A stretch of DNA of 64,000 nucleotides from Robiginitalea aurantiaca (GTDB taxonomy: Bacteria > Bacteroidota > Bacteroidia > Flavobacteriales > Flavobacteriaceae), in the NCBI RefSeq assembly GCF_030380815.1, contig NZ_JAUDUY010000003.1, positions 310,001 to 374,000 of the forward strand, in the 5' to 3' direction. This document shows positions 43,131 to 53,200 of this stretch, one piece after another. A model generated the notes under the pieces. The model ran no database searches. It had not been told where the DNA came from and saw nothing but the letters and a program-made list of their open reading frames with translations. Positions within the stretch are counted from its first letter, which is position 1. Every line of letters starts with the position of its first letter. A program made the translations under genes and the position numbers.

Positions 43131-44612
43131 CTAGTTTTTTAGTTGGTTTTGAAGTTCACTTTTCCATCTGATGTATGCATTCTGGTAGCTTGTGACCGAT
43201 TTCGGGGGAGCGATTGTTGCCAGATAATCCCGTCCGGCTGAAAGTCGCATCGTCTTTTCGAGGCCATGTTTGTGGACCATGCACGCTCGCGCGGCACCTA
43301 CAGCCCCAGTTACCTGATAGAGCTCAATAGGGGTCTGACCCAGTGCCGCCAGCGTTTCTGTAAAAATGGTGGATTGAAATAGGTTGTCATTGCCGGCCCG
43401 AATCGTGTCAAAGGGAACCCCTTTTGTTTCCATGAGTTCCATCCCATAGCGAAAGGCAAAGGCAATTCCTTCAAGGGTCGCCCTGCATAAATGGCCTTTT
43501 TGATGTCGGTTAAATTCCAGACCCGTAAAACTTGCTTCCATTCTTTTGTTTTCGAGCATACGCTCTACCCCATTGCCGAATGGAAAGCACTTCAGACCCT
43601 CCGAGCCAATGGGGATTTTCAGGGCCAGTTCATTCATCTGATCGTATCCGGTAACCCCGAGTTGGTCTTTCAGCCAGCGGTAGGCACTACCCGCTCCGTT
43701 GATGCACAATAATTGCCCGATGCGGATGACTTCCCTCGAGTGGTTCACATGTGCAAAATGGTTGAAACGCCTGAGTTCCTCCACATCCGGGTCGTCGGTA
43801 ATCCCATAGAGCACTCCGGAAGTACCCCCGGTCGCGGCTATTTTTCCCGGCTCGAGGACATTGAGGGTAAAGGCATTATTGGGTTGGTCTCCTGCCCTGT
43901 AAAGGATGGGGGTTCCCTCGGCCAGGCCTGTCGCTCGTGCGCCTTCTGCACTTACCGTGGCCTGTTCTGAGAAGGTGGAGACGATTTCAGGGACCAGGGA
44001 ATTGGGAATTCCCCAGTGGTCGAATAACCAAAATGCCGGTTGTCCTTTTTGGAAATCCCAGAGAATTCCTTCGGAAAGGCCGCTGGCCGTGGTTTGTCGT
44101 TTGCCGGACAGGCGGTACGCCAGATAGTCCCCTGGGAGAAAAAAGGTCCTGGTCCGTTCAAAAGCCTCTGTCTCGTGTTGTTGCATCCACCTCAGTTTTG
44201 AAGCGGTAAAGTTCCCGGGTTCATTCAGTAACCTGGCCCGGCAGAGGTCGGCTCCCAAAGCTTCAAAGGTTTGGTCACCAATGGAAACAGCGCGGCTATC
44301 GCACCAGATAATGGAGGGTCTTACAACATCTCCCTCGGCATCTAAGGTTACCAAACCGTGCATTTGATAGGCAATGCCAATTCCGACAATGGTCTCCGGT
44401 GCAACTTTCGTTTGGGACAGGACTTCCCGGGTTCCCAGGCAGAAGCATTCCCACCATCGCTCGGGATCCTGCTCTGCCCAGCCTGTCTCTGGGGCGTCGA
44501 TTTTAAGTTCTTCCGCCGGAGTCTTCACCAGGGACAGTACTTCACCTGTTTTAGAATCTACTAAGGCTGTTTTTAAAGAAGAGCTACCCAGATCGAAGCC
44601 GAGAAAGTACAT
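43131..44612 (-). CDS. xylB: Xylulokinase
   Basis: Phosphorylates D-xylulose to xylulose 5-phosphate for the pentose phosphate pathway. The 493-residue FGGY kinase begins [17 protein letters not shown]. It has [14 protein letters not shown], the substrate segment [11 protein letters not shown] near 99-109, [14 protein letters not shown] near 238, [11 protein letters not shown], and the C-terminal [11 protein letters not shown]. It is the first gene of the xylBA operon. The upstream gap (44613-44733) contains the terminator of the previous gene, so its promoter must lie in about 45 bases after it. No regulator gene is adjacent. Confidence 0.95.
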   Translation of the reverse strand: MYFLGFDLGSSSLKTALVDSKTGEVLSLVKTPAEELKIDAPETGWAEQDPERWWECFCLGTREVLSQTKVAPETIVGIGIAYQMHGLVTLDAEGDVVRPSIIWCDSRAVSIGDQTFEALGADLCRARLLNEPGNFTASKLRWMQQHETEAFERTRTFFLPGDYLAYRLSGKRQTTASGLSEGILWDFQKGQPAFWLFDHWGIPNSLVPEIVSTFSEQATVSAEGARATGLAEGTPILYRAGDQPNNAFTLNVLEPGKIAATGGTSGVLYGITDDPDVEELRRFNHFAHVNHSREVIRIGQLLCINGAGSAYRWLKDQLGVTGYDQMNELALKIPIGSEGLKCFPFGNGVERMLENKRMEASFTGLEFNRHQKGHLCRATLEGIAFAFRYGMELMETKGVPFDTIRAGNDNLFQSTIFTETLAALGQTPIELYQVTGAVGAARACMVHKHGLEKTMRLSAGRDYLATIAPPKSVTSYQNAYIRWKSELQNQLKN

Positions 44613-44657
44613 AGGGTATTTACGGGTTTAAGCACTGGGCCGTTATTCCCCTAAGAT

Positions 44658-44681
44658 AAAAAAACCCGCTTACTTTCGGGT
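44658..44681 (-). terminator. Intrinsic terminator after the GyrI-like gene
   Basis: Read on the minus strand: stem ACCCG (44681-44677) with CGGGT (44668-44664), an eight-base loop, then at least six T residues. It lies 53 bases after the SRPBCC/GyrI-like gene and separates that operon from xylBA. Confidence 0.65.
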
Positions 44682-44733
44682 GAAAGTACGCGATGTCTTT
44701 CCGGAACCCTTGCGGGAATAAGTGATGAGGTTA

Positions 44734-45639
44734 TTATTCTTCCTCTGTCTCCTTCAACGGCAGAAAGATATCTGCCTTCCAGTTGACCACATCCATACCC
44801 ATGTTTGGATTGTTAAAGAATACTTCTACCGGAGTTTCTTCCACATCCAGCCCTTCCTTTTCAGCATAATCCAAAAGCGCATACCAGGCTCTGTCTGAAG
44901 TGATGTAGTTCCCGTTATAGGTAGCCTTTAGGGCCCTTTTTGGAAAGATACGGTTGTATTTAATTTTCGGATGCCTGGGCAGGTTTTCGGATCGGATAAT
45001 AGGAAAACAAAAACGAAACTCAAGGCTGTCGGTTGCTCGATCCCAATTATCGACTAAAATCATGGGCGGGCCATTCATGGTCACGCCATTGCCGACGAGC
45101 ACATCGCTGAGCATCATATAAGTGTCCATCATGCCCCCAGCCTTGCCGTGCTGTGTTGTTTTAAGGTCGACATAGGCGTAAAAAGTGCTTGGGAGTTCCG
45201 ACTCACCCTCTATTTGCACCTTAAAAAGGTCGATGTGATCATTGAGTTCATTGACAAATTTGGTCACATAGTTAACGCTTAGACGCTCAATTGCCGATTC
45301 CTTAAAGGGAACCAAAAGTTTGTTCTTCAGGCTGTGATCACGGTCTTTTATCCGCACGGTCACTTTGGATGTATTTTCGGTCAGCGGTGTGATCTCCCAG
45401 TTGTAAATATGGACAGAATCCCCAACCTGAACGCGCTGCTCGAGATGATAAAGGTCTTCCTGGACCACGGCACTTCCCGGAACACCCACGGTATTGTTCC
45501 AGAGTTTAATAGACTGGTTTATGGTGCCGGGAAAGGTCTTTGCTTCAAAGCGAATGATATAGTCGTAGGGATATATGAAAAAGTATCCCACCAATGCGAT
45601 AAAAATTACAATCAGGATCCCAAAAACCGTTTTTCTCAT
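44734..45639 (-). CDS. Membrane-anchored SRPBCC/GyrI-like (effector-binding) protein
   Basis: A 301-residue protein. One N-terminal membrane helix (MRKTVFGILIVIFIALVGYF) is followed by an SRPBCC/polyketide-cyclase-like region (about 30-140). A C-terminal GyrI/AraC effector-binding-like domain (about 145-301) ends in FFNNPNMGMDVVNWKADIFLP. There is no DNA-binding domain, so it would act as a membrane-tethered small-molecule binder. ATG 45639 is chosen over an in-frame TTG three codons earlier. It lies 37 bases after the haloperoxidase-like gene and is probably the last gene of the UnbV operon; a terminator follows. Confidence 0.75.
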   Translation of the reverse strand: MRKTVFGILIVIFIALVGYFFIYPYDYIIRFEAKTFPGTINQSIKLWNNTVGVPGSAVVQEDLYHLEQRVQVGDSVHIYNWEITPLTENTSKVTVRIKDRDHSLKNKLLVPFKESAIERLSVNYVTKFVNELNDHIDLFKVQIEGESELPSTFYAYVDLKTTQHGKAGGMMDTYMMLSDVLVGNGVTMNGPPMILVDNWDRATDSLEFRFCFPIIRSENLPRHPKIKYNRIFPKRALKATYNGNYITSDRAWYALLDYAEKEGLDVEETPVEVFFNNPNMGMDVVNWKADIFLPLKETEEE

Positions 45640-45676
45640 TTGGTACAATTAAATAACAAAGTGTTGCTCAATCAGT

Positions 45677-47056
45677 TTATTTGTTCTGACTCTCGGATAA
45701 AGCGGCTACAGGTGCTGCTTTTTCCTCCATCCGGAGATTTGCAATAACGAAAGCGCCCAGATCGCGACCTTGTTTAACACCGACTTCCACAGCTTTACGG
45801 TAATGGATCCCCCCATACATCCGGCTGATGGCGGCTTCATCAGCTGCCTGACGGAATGAGGTGAAACTCCGTACGGGAAGCCCGTATTTGAGTTCGGTAT
45901 CATCGTCGAAGGCGAAATCTTCACCAAAGATATCGGTAAGTGCCACGGCAGCAGCTCCCGATACTACGCTGTGCCCGCTGGTGTACTCCGGAAAGGGAGG
46001 GGTCTGCAGTACAGGCTTCCAGCTGTCATCTATGTATTCGTTTATGAGGGTTTCCGGCCGAATGAGGTTGCTTCGGTATTTTTCGTCCCAACAACTGATA
46101 AAGGCATCTGCCATGGCAATGGCGGCTTTGGCATACGCATACGTTGTTTTGTCGAAATCACTTCCGGTATCCCGGCAGGCTATTTTGGTAATACCCATCC
46201 AATGTGCACCCGGGCTGATTTTTTTTGTCGCAAACATCAGGTGGCCCCGGGTAACAGAAACATAGGGATTGCAATCCCAGAACTGGGCAATGGCCACTTC
46301 TTCAGAAGTATCCCCTCTTTCAGTAATGTCGTTACTGATGTCGTAGACTTCTTTAACCTCCTTATAAAAGTCAGATCCCTCTTTCATGTCAAAAGGGGGT
46401 GGTGGCGAAGGTTTGAACTGGGCTGCAGAGTCAATGACAAATGGCCTGATTTTATTCCAGTGGGGTTCAATCCCTTCCATGTATGAAGGTGGGGTTGGCT
46501 GCCAGCGGGACGGATCGTCCGTGTCCACAGTGAATTTAGACATGGTTCGCGTCTGATCGTAATTATCGCCTTTCATCCATGCGGCGATAAATTCAGCCAC
46601 TTCCAAGCCATAGGTCCTGGAGGCTTCAAATTCTTTCGGATTGCGTTTTTCCCATACCCCGTAAAGGCTGTCCCGGAAATCCGTGACTTTCTCTTCGGAA
46701 AAAATCAGCCTTCTTCCAAGATCCATGTGAGCGATTACGGCGGCAAGGCGATAATTGACGGGAGATTCGGCACTGGGTTTTGGAATTCCTTCCAACCCGG
46801 ATACCTGCCCCTGCAGGGAGCGATACGAATCATTGTGCAGTGCCATGATCTCATAGGCCGCTATACTGGGATAGGCGTACACCCTGCTTGCGACCGGCGG
46901 ACTGAAGATATCGTGAACCATAACCTCGGTGAGCCTGTCCGTGGAGGCGTGCAGTTGCTCAGCCATTATTTCTATAGGTTCCGAGGGTTGGCTGCAGGCG
47001 GCCAGTAAAAGGACCAGGCCAGCTGTAAATACAAAAGGTGATTTCATGGGTTTCAT
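45677..47056 (-). CDS. Vanadium-dependent haloperoxidase-family (PAP2) lipoprotein
   Basis: A 459-residue lipoprotein (lipobox LLLAAC, Cys21). The C-terminal half carries the haloperoxidase/PAP2 oxyanion site: Lys326, Arg333 and Pro334 in KYRSNLIRP, Ser360-Gly361-His362 in YTSGHS, and Ser411, Arg412 and His418 in SRMYGGIHYRKA. Two positions differ from consensus: Thr359 for Pro in PSGH, and Ala422 where the Asp of SRx5Hx3D usually sits. All vanadate/phosphate ligands are kept, so it could be a phosphatase or a haloperoxidase. Its ATG overlaps the stop of the upstream UnbV gene by four bases. Confidence 0.87.
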   Translation of the reverse strand: MKPMKSPFVFTAGLVLLLAACSQPSEPIEIMAEQLHASTDRLTEVMVHDIFSPPVASRVYAYPSIAAYEIMALHNDSYRSLQGQVSGLEGIPKPSAESPVNYRLAAVIAHMDLGRRLIFSEEKVTDFRDSLYGVWEKRNPKEFEASRTYGLEVAEFIAAWMKGDNYDQTRTMSKFTVDTDDPSRWQPTPPSYMEGIEPHWNKIRPFVIDSAAQFKPSPPPPFDMKEGSDFYKEVKEVYDISNDITERGDTSEEVAIAQFWDCNPYVSVTRGHLMFATKKISPGAHWMGITKIACRDTGSDFDKTTYAYAKAAIAMADAFISCWDEKYRSNLIRPETLINEYIDDSWKPVLQTPPFPEYTSGHSVVSGAAAVALTDIFGEDFAFDDDTELKYGLPVRSFTSFRQAADEAAISRMYGGIHYRKAVEVGVKQGRDLGAFVIANLRMEEKAAPVAALSESQNK

Positions 47057-50000
47057 TTATTCGGTATTAATTGGTAAACTTCGGCAGCTTCAGCATTATA
47101 TACGACCAGCAGATGCGCCTGGTTGTTCATTTCTATCACTGACATATGCCTGACAGACTTATTCATAAAATCAAGGCCGATTTGATTCCCGGGAAGGATT
47201 TCGGTTTCCCCTGAAATCAATGCACCCGGAAACGCGTCAAACCTACCCTGATAGGGTTTAACGCCAAAATAATTTCCCCCTGCCAAAACCTCTGTTTTTC
47301 CATCCCCGTCGAAGTCATAGGAAAGGAATGACATTACCGGAGCTACTTGCATTACAGTTGGAAACGGGCTGAACTCAAACGTTCCGCCTTCATTCTTAAG
47401 ATACCCGGAGCGCAACTCGGTTGCTTCGTATAATACGGCATCCTCCAATACTTTGGCTTCAAAAATCGCTTCAATGGGTTTGCCTGCAAAGTCCTTGTAA
47501 TTTGGATATTTCTTGCGCAGGCTGACCATTTGGGATCCGAGTTCATCCAAACCAACCAGGGGGTAGTAAGCGCCGTTTTTGGCAGTAGCAATGACGGTTT
47601 CGGTACTTCCGTTGGAATCAAAATCTGTGTAATACATCCTTAGCGGCTCGTTTGTGGATGCCGTAAATTTGGAATTGGTCCCCCAGTTCCCCAACAGATA
47701 ATCCAGATCCCCATCCTGATCAATGTCGTAAGGGATGATCGACTGCCAGAGTCCGGCTGCCCCCTGAAGGCTGATTTCTTCAAGGTTGCTTCCCGTATTT
47801 CGGAAGAAACGCGGATGCATCCATTCACCCACTACGATAAGATCGGCAATGCCATCTGAATCAAAATCGCTCCAGGTCGCATCAGTAACCATTCCGAGGG
47901 ATTTGCCTTTAAATGTTTCTGCCACCTCAAAACGCCCTCCCTTGTTTTCGAGGAGATAACTGTCGGGGAGTTTCCCGAAACTCCCGGTAATGCTTTGGTT
48001 CCCCAGGAAAAGGTCCAGATCTCCATCCCCGTCGAAATCAAAGGGCCGGATCACCGAAGTGTTTGCATAGTTCTCAGGTAGCGAATGGGGTGTGTAACCC
48101 TCAGCCGTATTTTTGAAATACCGATCGAGCAGGGGTGGGGCTGTTCCAAAATAGTCGCCGCCACCAGAGCCCAGGATAAGGTCATTTGATCCCGTCCCAT
48201 CCAGGTCGGTAATAAGGGCCGCAACATCTTCCTGAAGGCTGTCTATGGGAATCTCTCTTGCAGACTGCCTGATAAAACTACTGTCCGATGCGTAAAATAC
48301 CACAGGGGCAATGCGTTTTGATCCACCGAAGAACAGATCCTCCCTGCCATCTCCATTGAGATCTCCGGTATCGAAGGCAGGACCTCTGTCGGCCAGGCTG
48401 TAAGGCAACAGTTTTTCCCGGTTAAAATCGGTGTAGTTATCCTCCCGGTGCACAAAGTCAATTCCGAGATTCTTTGCTGTTTTCTTAAAAAGGGGTGTCG
48501 TTTCCATAGGATCCGCCGGAGGCTCATATGGCTTCGTTTTGCCTACCCGGATCTCCAGTAGTTTACCTGTAGGAACCTCTTTCTCGACCTGATACTGTCC
48601 GTCCGGCCAGATAATTCGCAGGGAATCCACCTGGGAGGCCGAGCCGGTCCCGAAGTGTATTAACGGTTCCGAAGACGCCTGAAAACCGCGTACCGGAAAT
48701 AACTCCCGCATCTGTACCTTTCCCTCTGAATAGGCAAATACTTTGGTGCCCACCCCGTAAGGATTTCCATCCCTGTATTTTAATTTCAGGGTCAGTGAAG
48801 TGTTGCCGTTTCCCTTATTCACAAGAATACTTGCGGATTCGTTGAGGTTATTGATGACCAGGTCCAGGTCTCCGTCCTGGTCCAGATCCCCCCAGGCCGT
48901 GGCGCCGGAAAGCAGGGTATCCTGCCGAATCCAGGTATCGGAACGGTCCTGGAATTGAAGGTTTTCGCCCCCCTGAAAGACATAGTTCCGCATATTTCCT
49001 GTAGGCATCAGATTCAACGCCTTCTGGTCTACCAGTTTGGTATTGCTGATCGTACCGCTGATCTGTTCATTGGAAACAAACTTTACAAAATCAAGATCGT
49101 TGGGCCTTTTAGGGATGCCGTTAGAGACAAACAGGTCCTGAAACCCGTCCTGGTCAAAATCTGCAAATAAGGCACTCCAGCTCCAGTCAGTGGCTGCAAC
49201 GCCACTCATCAGCGCGGTTTCCATAAAGCGGTTATCCGCCTGGTTGACGTATAACATATTGCGCGTAAACTGGTAGTAATATCCGTACTCCCCAATTCGC
49301 ATTCGCTGGGTTTGAATATCATCATCGCCTTCTGATGACTTCAAAGGCACTTCATCCTGCGGAAGCATATCGAGGGAAATCAGGTCTGGTCGTCCATCGT
49401 TGTTAATATCGGCGGCATCACTTCCCATAGAGAATCGGCTTGTATGTCCGAAATGGGCCCGGAGTTGTTCAGAAAAAGTCCCGTCTCCGTTATTGAGGTA
49501 GTAATAATCGTCTTCGTGGAAGTCATTCCCAATGTACATATCCGGATAGCCATCCATGTTGAAGTCGGAAACCGCTATCCCCAGACCATAGCCGTTGATC
49601 CCGCCATAAATTCCGGCCTCCTCGCTTACATCTGTAAATTTATCCCCGTCGTTTCTCAGGAGTTTATCCCCTGTATCGTAGTTGCGCTGGTAGCGGAGGG
49701 AGGCTTTTCCATAAGAGTCCTGGGAATGCACGGCATGATTGAGCAAGTAAATATCGAGATCGCCGTCAAGGTCGTAGTCCATGAAGGCTGCATTTGAACT
49801 GAAGGTGTCAAAATCCAGTCCGTAAGCCCCGGCCTGTTCAGAGAAGGTCCCGTCCCCGTTATTGATAAACAATTCGTTATGCCCTGTAAAACCGTTGATT
49901 CCCACTACGGCACAGACATAGATATCCAGAAGGCCGTCCCCATTGACATCCCCCATTACCGAGCCTGTATTCCAGCTGCTCCTGCCTGCAACTCCTGCTT

Positions 50001-50298
50001 TTTCGGTTATGTCTTCGAATTTCATACCTCCGAGGTTACGGAATAATTTGTTCTTCACCTGGTTACCCGAAAGGTAGATATCCGGCAGCCCGTCCCCGTC
50101 TATATCCCCTACGGCGACACCTCCCCCATTGTAGAAATAGAGGTAGTCCAGAATATTCAAGGCATCTGTCTCGGTAATTTCATTGGTAAAACGAACCCCG
50201 GTGGCTTCCGGGCTGGGTTCCTCGAAAACATCTCCTCCTTTCCGGCAACCGGATAGGAAGAGAAACAAGGCCCCTGCTGTGACAATGACTCTATTCAT
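47053..50298 (-). CDS. Giant FG-GAP/VCBS-repeat lipoprotein with UnbV (ASPIC) domain, copy 1
   Basis: A 1081-residue surface or periplasmic lipoprotein (lipobox FLFLSGC, Cys18). Calcium-loop repeats of the DxDxDGxxD type occur seven times in the first half (for example DIDGDGLPD at 65-73, DVNGDGLLD at 117-125, DYDLDGDLD at 174-182, DLDQDGDLD at 471-479). A UnbV/ASPIC domain follows at about 505-582 (QVDSLRIIWPDGQ), then seven more repeats ending with DFDGDGKTE. This fits two seven-bladed propellers flanking UnbV. Function is unknown. The start overlaps the previous paralogue's end by eight bases, and the stop overlaps the haloperoxidase-like start by four. Confidence 0.9.
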   Translation of the reverse strand: MNRVIVTAGALFLFLSGCRKGGDVFEEPSPEATGVRFTNEITETDALNILDYLYFYNGGGVAVGDIDGDGLPDIYLSGNQVKNKLFRNLGGMKFEDITEKAGVAGRSSWNTGSVMGDVNGDGLLDIYVCAVVGINGFTGHNELFINNGDGTFSEQAGAYGLDFDTFSSNAAFMDYDLDGDLDIYLLNHAVHSQDSYGKASLRYQRNYDTGDKLLRNDGDKFTDVSEEAGIYGGINGYGLGIAVSDFNMDGYPDMYIGNDFHEDDYYYLNNGDGTFSEQLRAHFGHTSRFSMGSDAADINNDGRPDLISLDMLPQDEVPLKSSEGDDDIQTQRMRIGEYGYYYQFTRNMLYVNQADNRFMETALMSGVAATDWSWSALFADFDQDGFQDLFVSNGIPKRPNDLDFVKFVSNEQISGTISNTKLVDQKALNLMPTGNMRNYVFQGGENLQFQDRSDTWIRQDTLLSGATAWGDLDQDGDLDLVINNLNESASILVNKGNGNTSLTLKLKYRDGNPYGVGTKVFAYSEGKVQMRELFPVRGFQASSEPLIHFGTGSASQVDSLRIIWPDGQYQVEKEVPTGKLLEIRVGKTKPYEPPADPMETTPLFKKTAKNLGIDFVHREDNYTDFNREKLLPYSLADRGPAFDTGDLNGDGREDLFFGGSKRIAPVVFYASDSSFIRQSAREIPIDSLQEDVAALITDLDGTGSNDLILGSGGGDYFGTAPPLLDRYFKNTAEGYTPHSLPENYANTSVIRPFDFDGDGDLDLFLGNQSITGSFGKLPDSYLLENKGGRFEVAETFKGKSLGMVTDATWSDFDSDGIADLIVVGEWMHPRFFRNTGSNLEEISLQGAAGLWQSIIPYDIDQDGDLDYLLGNWGTNSKFTASTNEPLRMYYTDFDSNGSTETVIATAKNGAYYPLVGLDELGSQMVSLRKKYPNYKDFAGKPIEAIFEAKVLEDAVLYEATELRSGYLKNEGGTFEFSPFPTVMQVAPVMSFLSYDFDGDGKTEVLAGGNYFGVKPYQGRFDAFPGALISGETEILPGNQIGLDFMNKSVRHMSVIEMNNQAHLLVVYNAEAAEVYQLIPNK

Positions 50299-53200
50299 TG
50301 AGTTTAAAGATTCTGGGTTTATCTTCGTTCATGGCGGCCACAAGGTACGTACCGCCATTTTTGTCGCGGAGCTGTTTGAGGAATTTGACCTCACCCTTCA
50401 GGAAAAATCCACTACGGTTGTATTCCTGCCACTCGAAATCCAGATTTTCATCCCCGAGCAGCACGTTGCCGTAGCCGGCATCCAGTCGTGAAAACTGCGG
50501 TTTGAATTCGTATTTGTTACCTCCCATGACCAGATCCAGTATGCCATCATTGTTGACGTCCATACATGCAATTCCGCAAATACATGAAAGTTGAACGCGT
50601 TCAGGCAGCTTTTGAACCCTGAAGTTCATCCCGCCTTCATTGATCAGGATCACAGACTCTGAAAAATTCACTTGCTTTACGATGGAGTTCGCCACTACCT
50701 CCTGGGGCAAAAGCTCCTGTATGGTTCGTTTGGCATATACGGAAGCCCTCAGGTTTTCTTTTTTCAGGGAAACCAGTTGCCCGGTCAGTTCTTTTTTCAT
50801 GTGGATGGGGTAATCCCGGCCTTTTTCCTGGACCGTGACGATTTGTTCCAGCGTGCCATTGTTATCAAAATCATTGATCCACATTTTCATCGGACTTCCT
50901 TTCTTAGGCTTGTAATGCATATTGGCGCCATCATTACCGAGTATAAGGTCCTGATCCCCGTCCCCATCCAGATCGGCAGCGCTTACCGTATTCCACCAGC
51001 CTTGAAGGCTGTCCAGGCCGGTATTCCATTTGGTGAGCTTTCGACCGTTATTGCGATAGATTTTGGGGCTGCCCCAATCCGTGGTTACAAAAAGGTCATT
51101 TTTGCCATCCCCATCCAGGTCAGTCCAAACAGCATCGGTTACCATCCCCGTATCTTTTAAATCATTGGCCAGTCGTTCTGTTTCATTTCGAAAGGTGCCA
51201 TCACCCTGATTTTCAAGGAAGAGGTGGTTCGGGTTTACCCCGTATATCCCCACAACGGATCTCGATCCAATAAAGACATCCATATCGCCATCCCCATCAA
51301 AGTCTTCAGGGCTTACGGTCGACATGTTCTTAAAGGACGTAGGTAATTCAGAATCCGATTTCTGGAAGTTCCCCTTTCCGTCGTTGAGGTACAACCTCGG
51401 ACGGTATGTTCGGTTTTTACCTGCCTGATTCCCTCCGGAGGCTACCATTAGATCCAGATCCTGATCCCCGTCGGCATCAAAGAATGCGGCAGCGGTATCT
51501 TCAAACATGGCGTCCGCACTGAATGCCGGAGTTTTAAGCTCCCTGAGTTTTCCTTCCCCCAGGTGGAGGTACAGAATGCCAGGTTGGTCTGTTCCCCCTC
51601 CAAAATAGATATCCTCGTTGCCGTCCCCGTCGATATCTCCGGTCGCCAGGGCCGGCCCTTCCTGGGATAACTTACTGTAAATTAAGCCCTCATGGTCAAA
51701 ATCATTATAATTGTCTTCGGCGTGGGGACGGACGTTTTTCAGGGGAATTTCACTCAGATAGGGAAGGGGAGCATTCTCCTGCAGGGGACTGTATGTGCCG
51801 GTTGCCTTGCCGTGTTCAAAAACCAGGTCCTGATTGGCGGTCACATTTCTCAAAACCTCGGTACGGTCATCCGGCCAGATCACACGTAGGGAATCCACTT
51901 GTTGCACCTTCCCCAAACCGTATACCAGGGTATAGTCCATAGAGGACTGGAATCCCCGTGAGGGAACCAGGTCCTGAACGATAACCTCTTTCCCCAAATA
52001 TGCCTTTACCGTAGTTCCGATGGCAAAGGGATTGACCTCCGACCCACGGAAGCTCATTCGCAAATAATTGTTTTCGCGCATGGCATCGGTATTATTGCGA
52101 TACACGTAAGCCTCCATGTTTACATTGTTGATCACCAGGTCCAGGTCCCCGTCATTATCCAGATCCCCGTAAGCCGCCCCATTGGATCGGGTAGGAATAT
52201 CAAACCCCCAGGCCTCGTTTTCCTTGGCGAAAGTCAGGTCACCTTTATTTCTGTAGGCGTAATTCGGCTGTGGCTTGATCGGCATTTTCTTTATGATGGA
52301 ATCAATCGATTCCTTTTTACCGGTAAGGGCCATTTTCTGGATGATCTCATCGGCAAAGAAATCGACAAAATCCAGATCGGTGAGGTCGTGGTTTATTCCG
52401 TTGGTGATAAAAATATCCCTGAGGCCGTCATTGTCCATATCGAACATCAGCCCTGCCCAGCTCCAATCCGTGGCATCCACGCCACTGTAGTACGCTATCT
52501 CGGAAAAGGACCCATTGCCATTGTTCAACTGCAGTGTGTTTTGAATATATTGTTGGTAGAAGTCCTTACCCCGTTTCAGGTCGAAGACTTTGTACCCTTC
52601 GAATTCCATCACAGATTTGACCCGTTCTTCCGGTTCGGGCAACATGTCCGTAATAAAGACATCCTGGTGACCATCATTGTTAATATCAGCAATATCGATA
52701 CCCATTGCGGAAAGGCTCAGGTGATTCGTCCATTCCTTTATCTGCTCTGAAAATGTCCCGTCCTGGTTGTTTATGTAGAGGTAATCCCTTTCATAAAAAT
52801 CATTGGAAACGTAGATGTCCGGGTAACGGTCTTCATTTAAATCCGTAATCATGACGCCCAGGCCAAACCCGATGAGGCTACCGTAAATACCGGCCTGTTC
52901 GCTGACGTCTACAAAAACACCACCGTCGTTTCGCAAAAGCATATCACCCACCCCCCGAAAGATATGAGGCACGCCTTCCCAATCCTGAGCCCGGACTTCG
53001 CGCTGTTCAGCATATCCAAGGCTGCTGACAGGGATGTTGCTGTTATTGAGAATATAGGCATCCAGATCCCCATCTTTATCATAGTCAAAAAAGGTGGCAT
53101 GTGTTGTGAAGCCGGTTTTGGCCAGGTTGAATTCCTCGGCCCGTTCGGTGAAGGTAAGGTCTCCATTGTTGATGTAGAGATCGTTGTCATGATTATTGCC

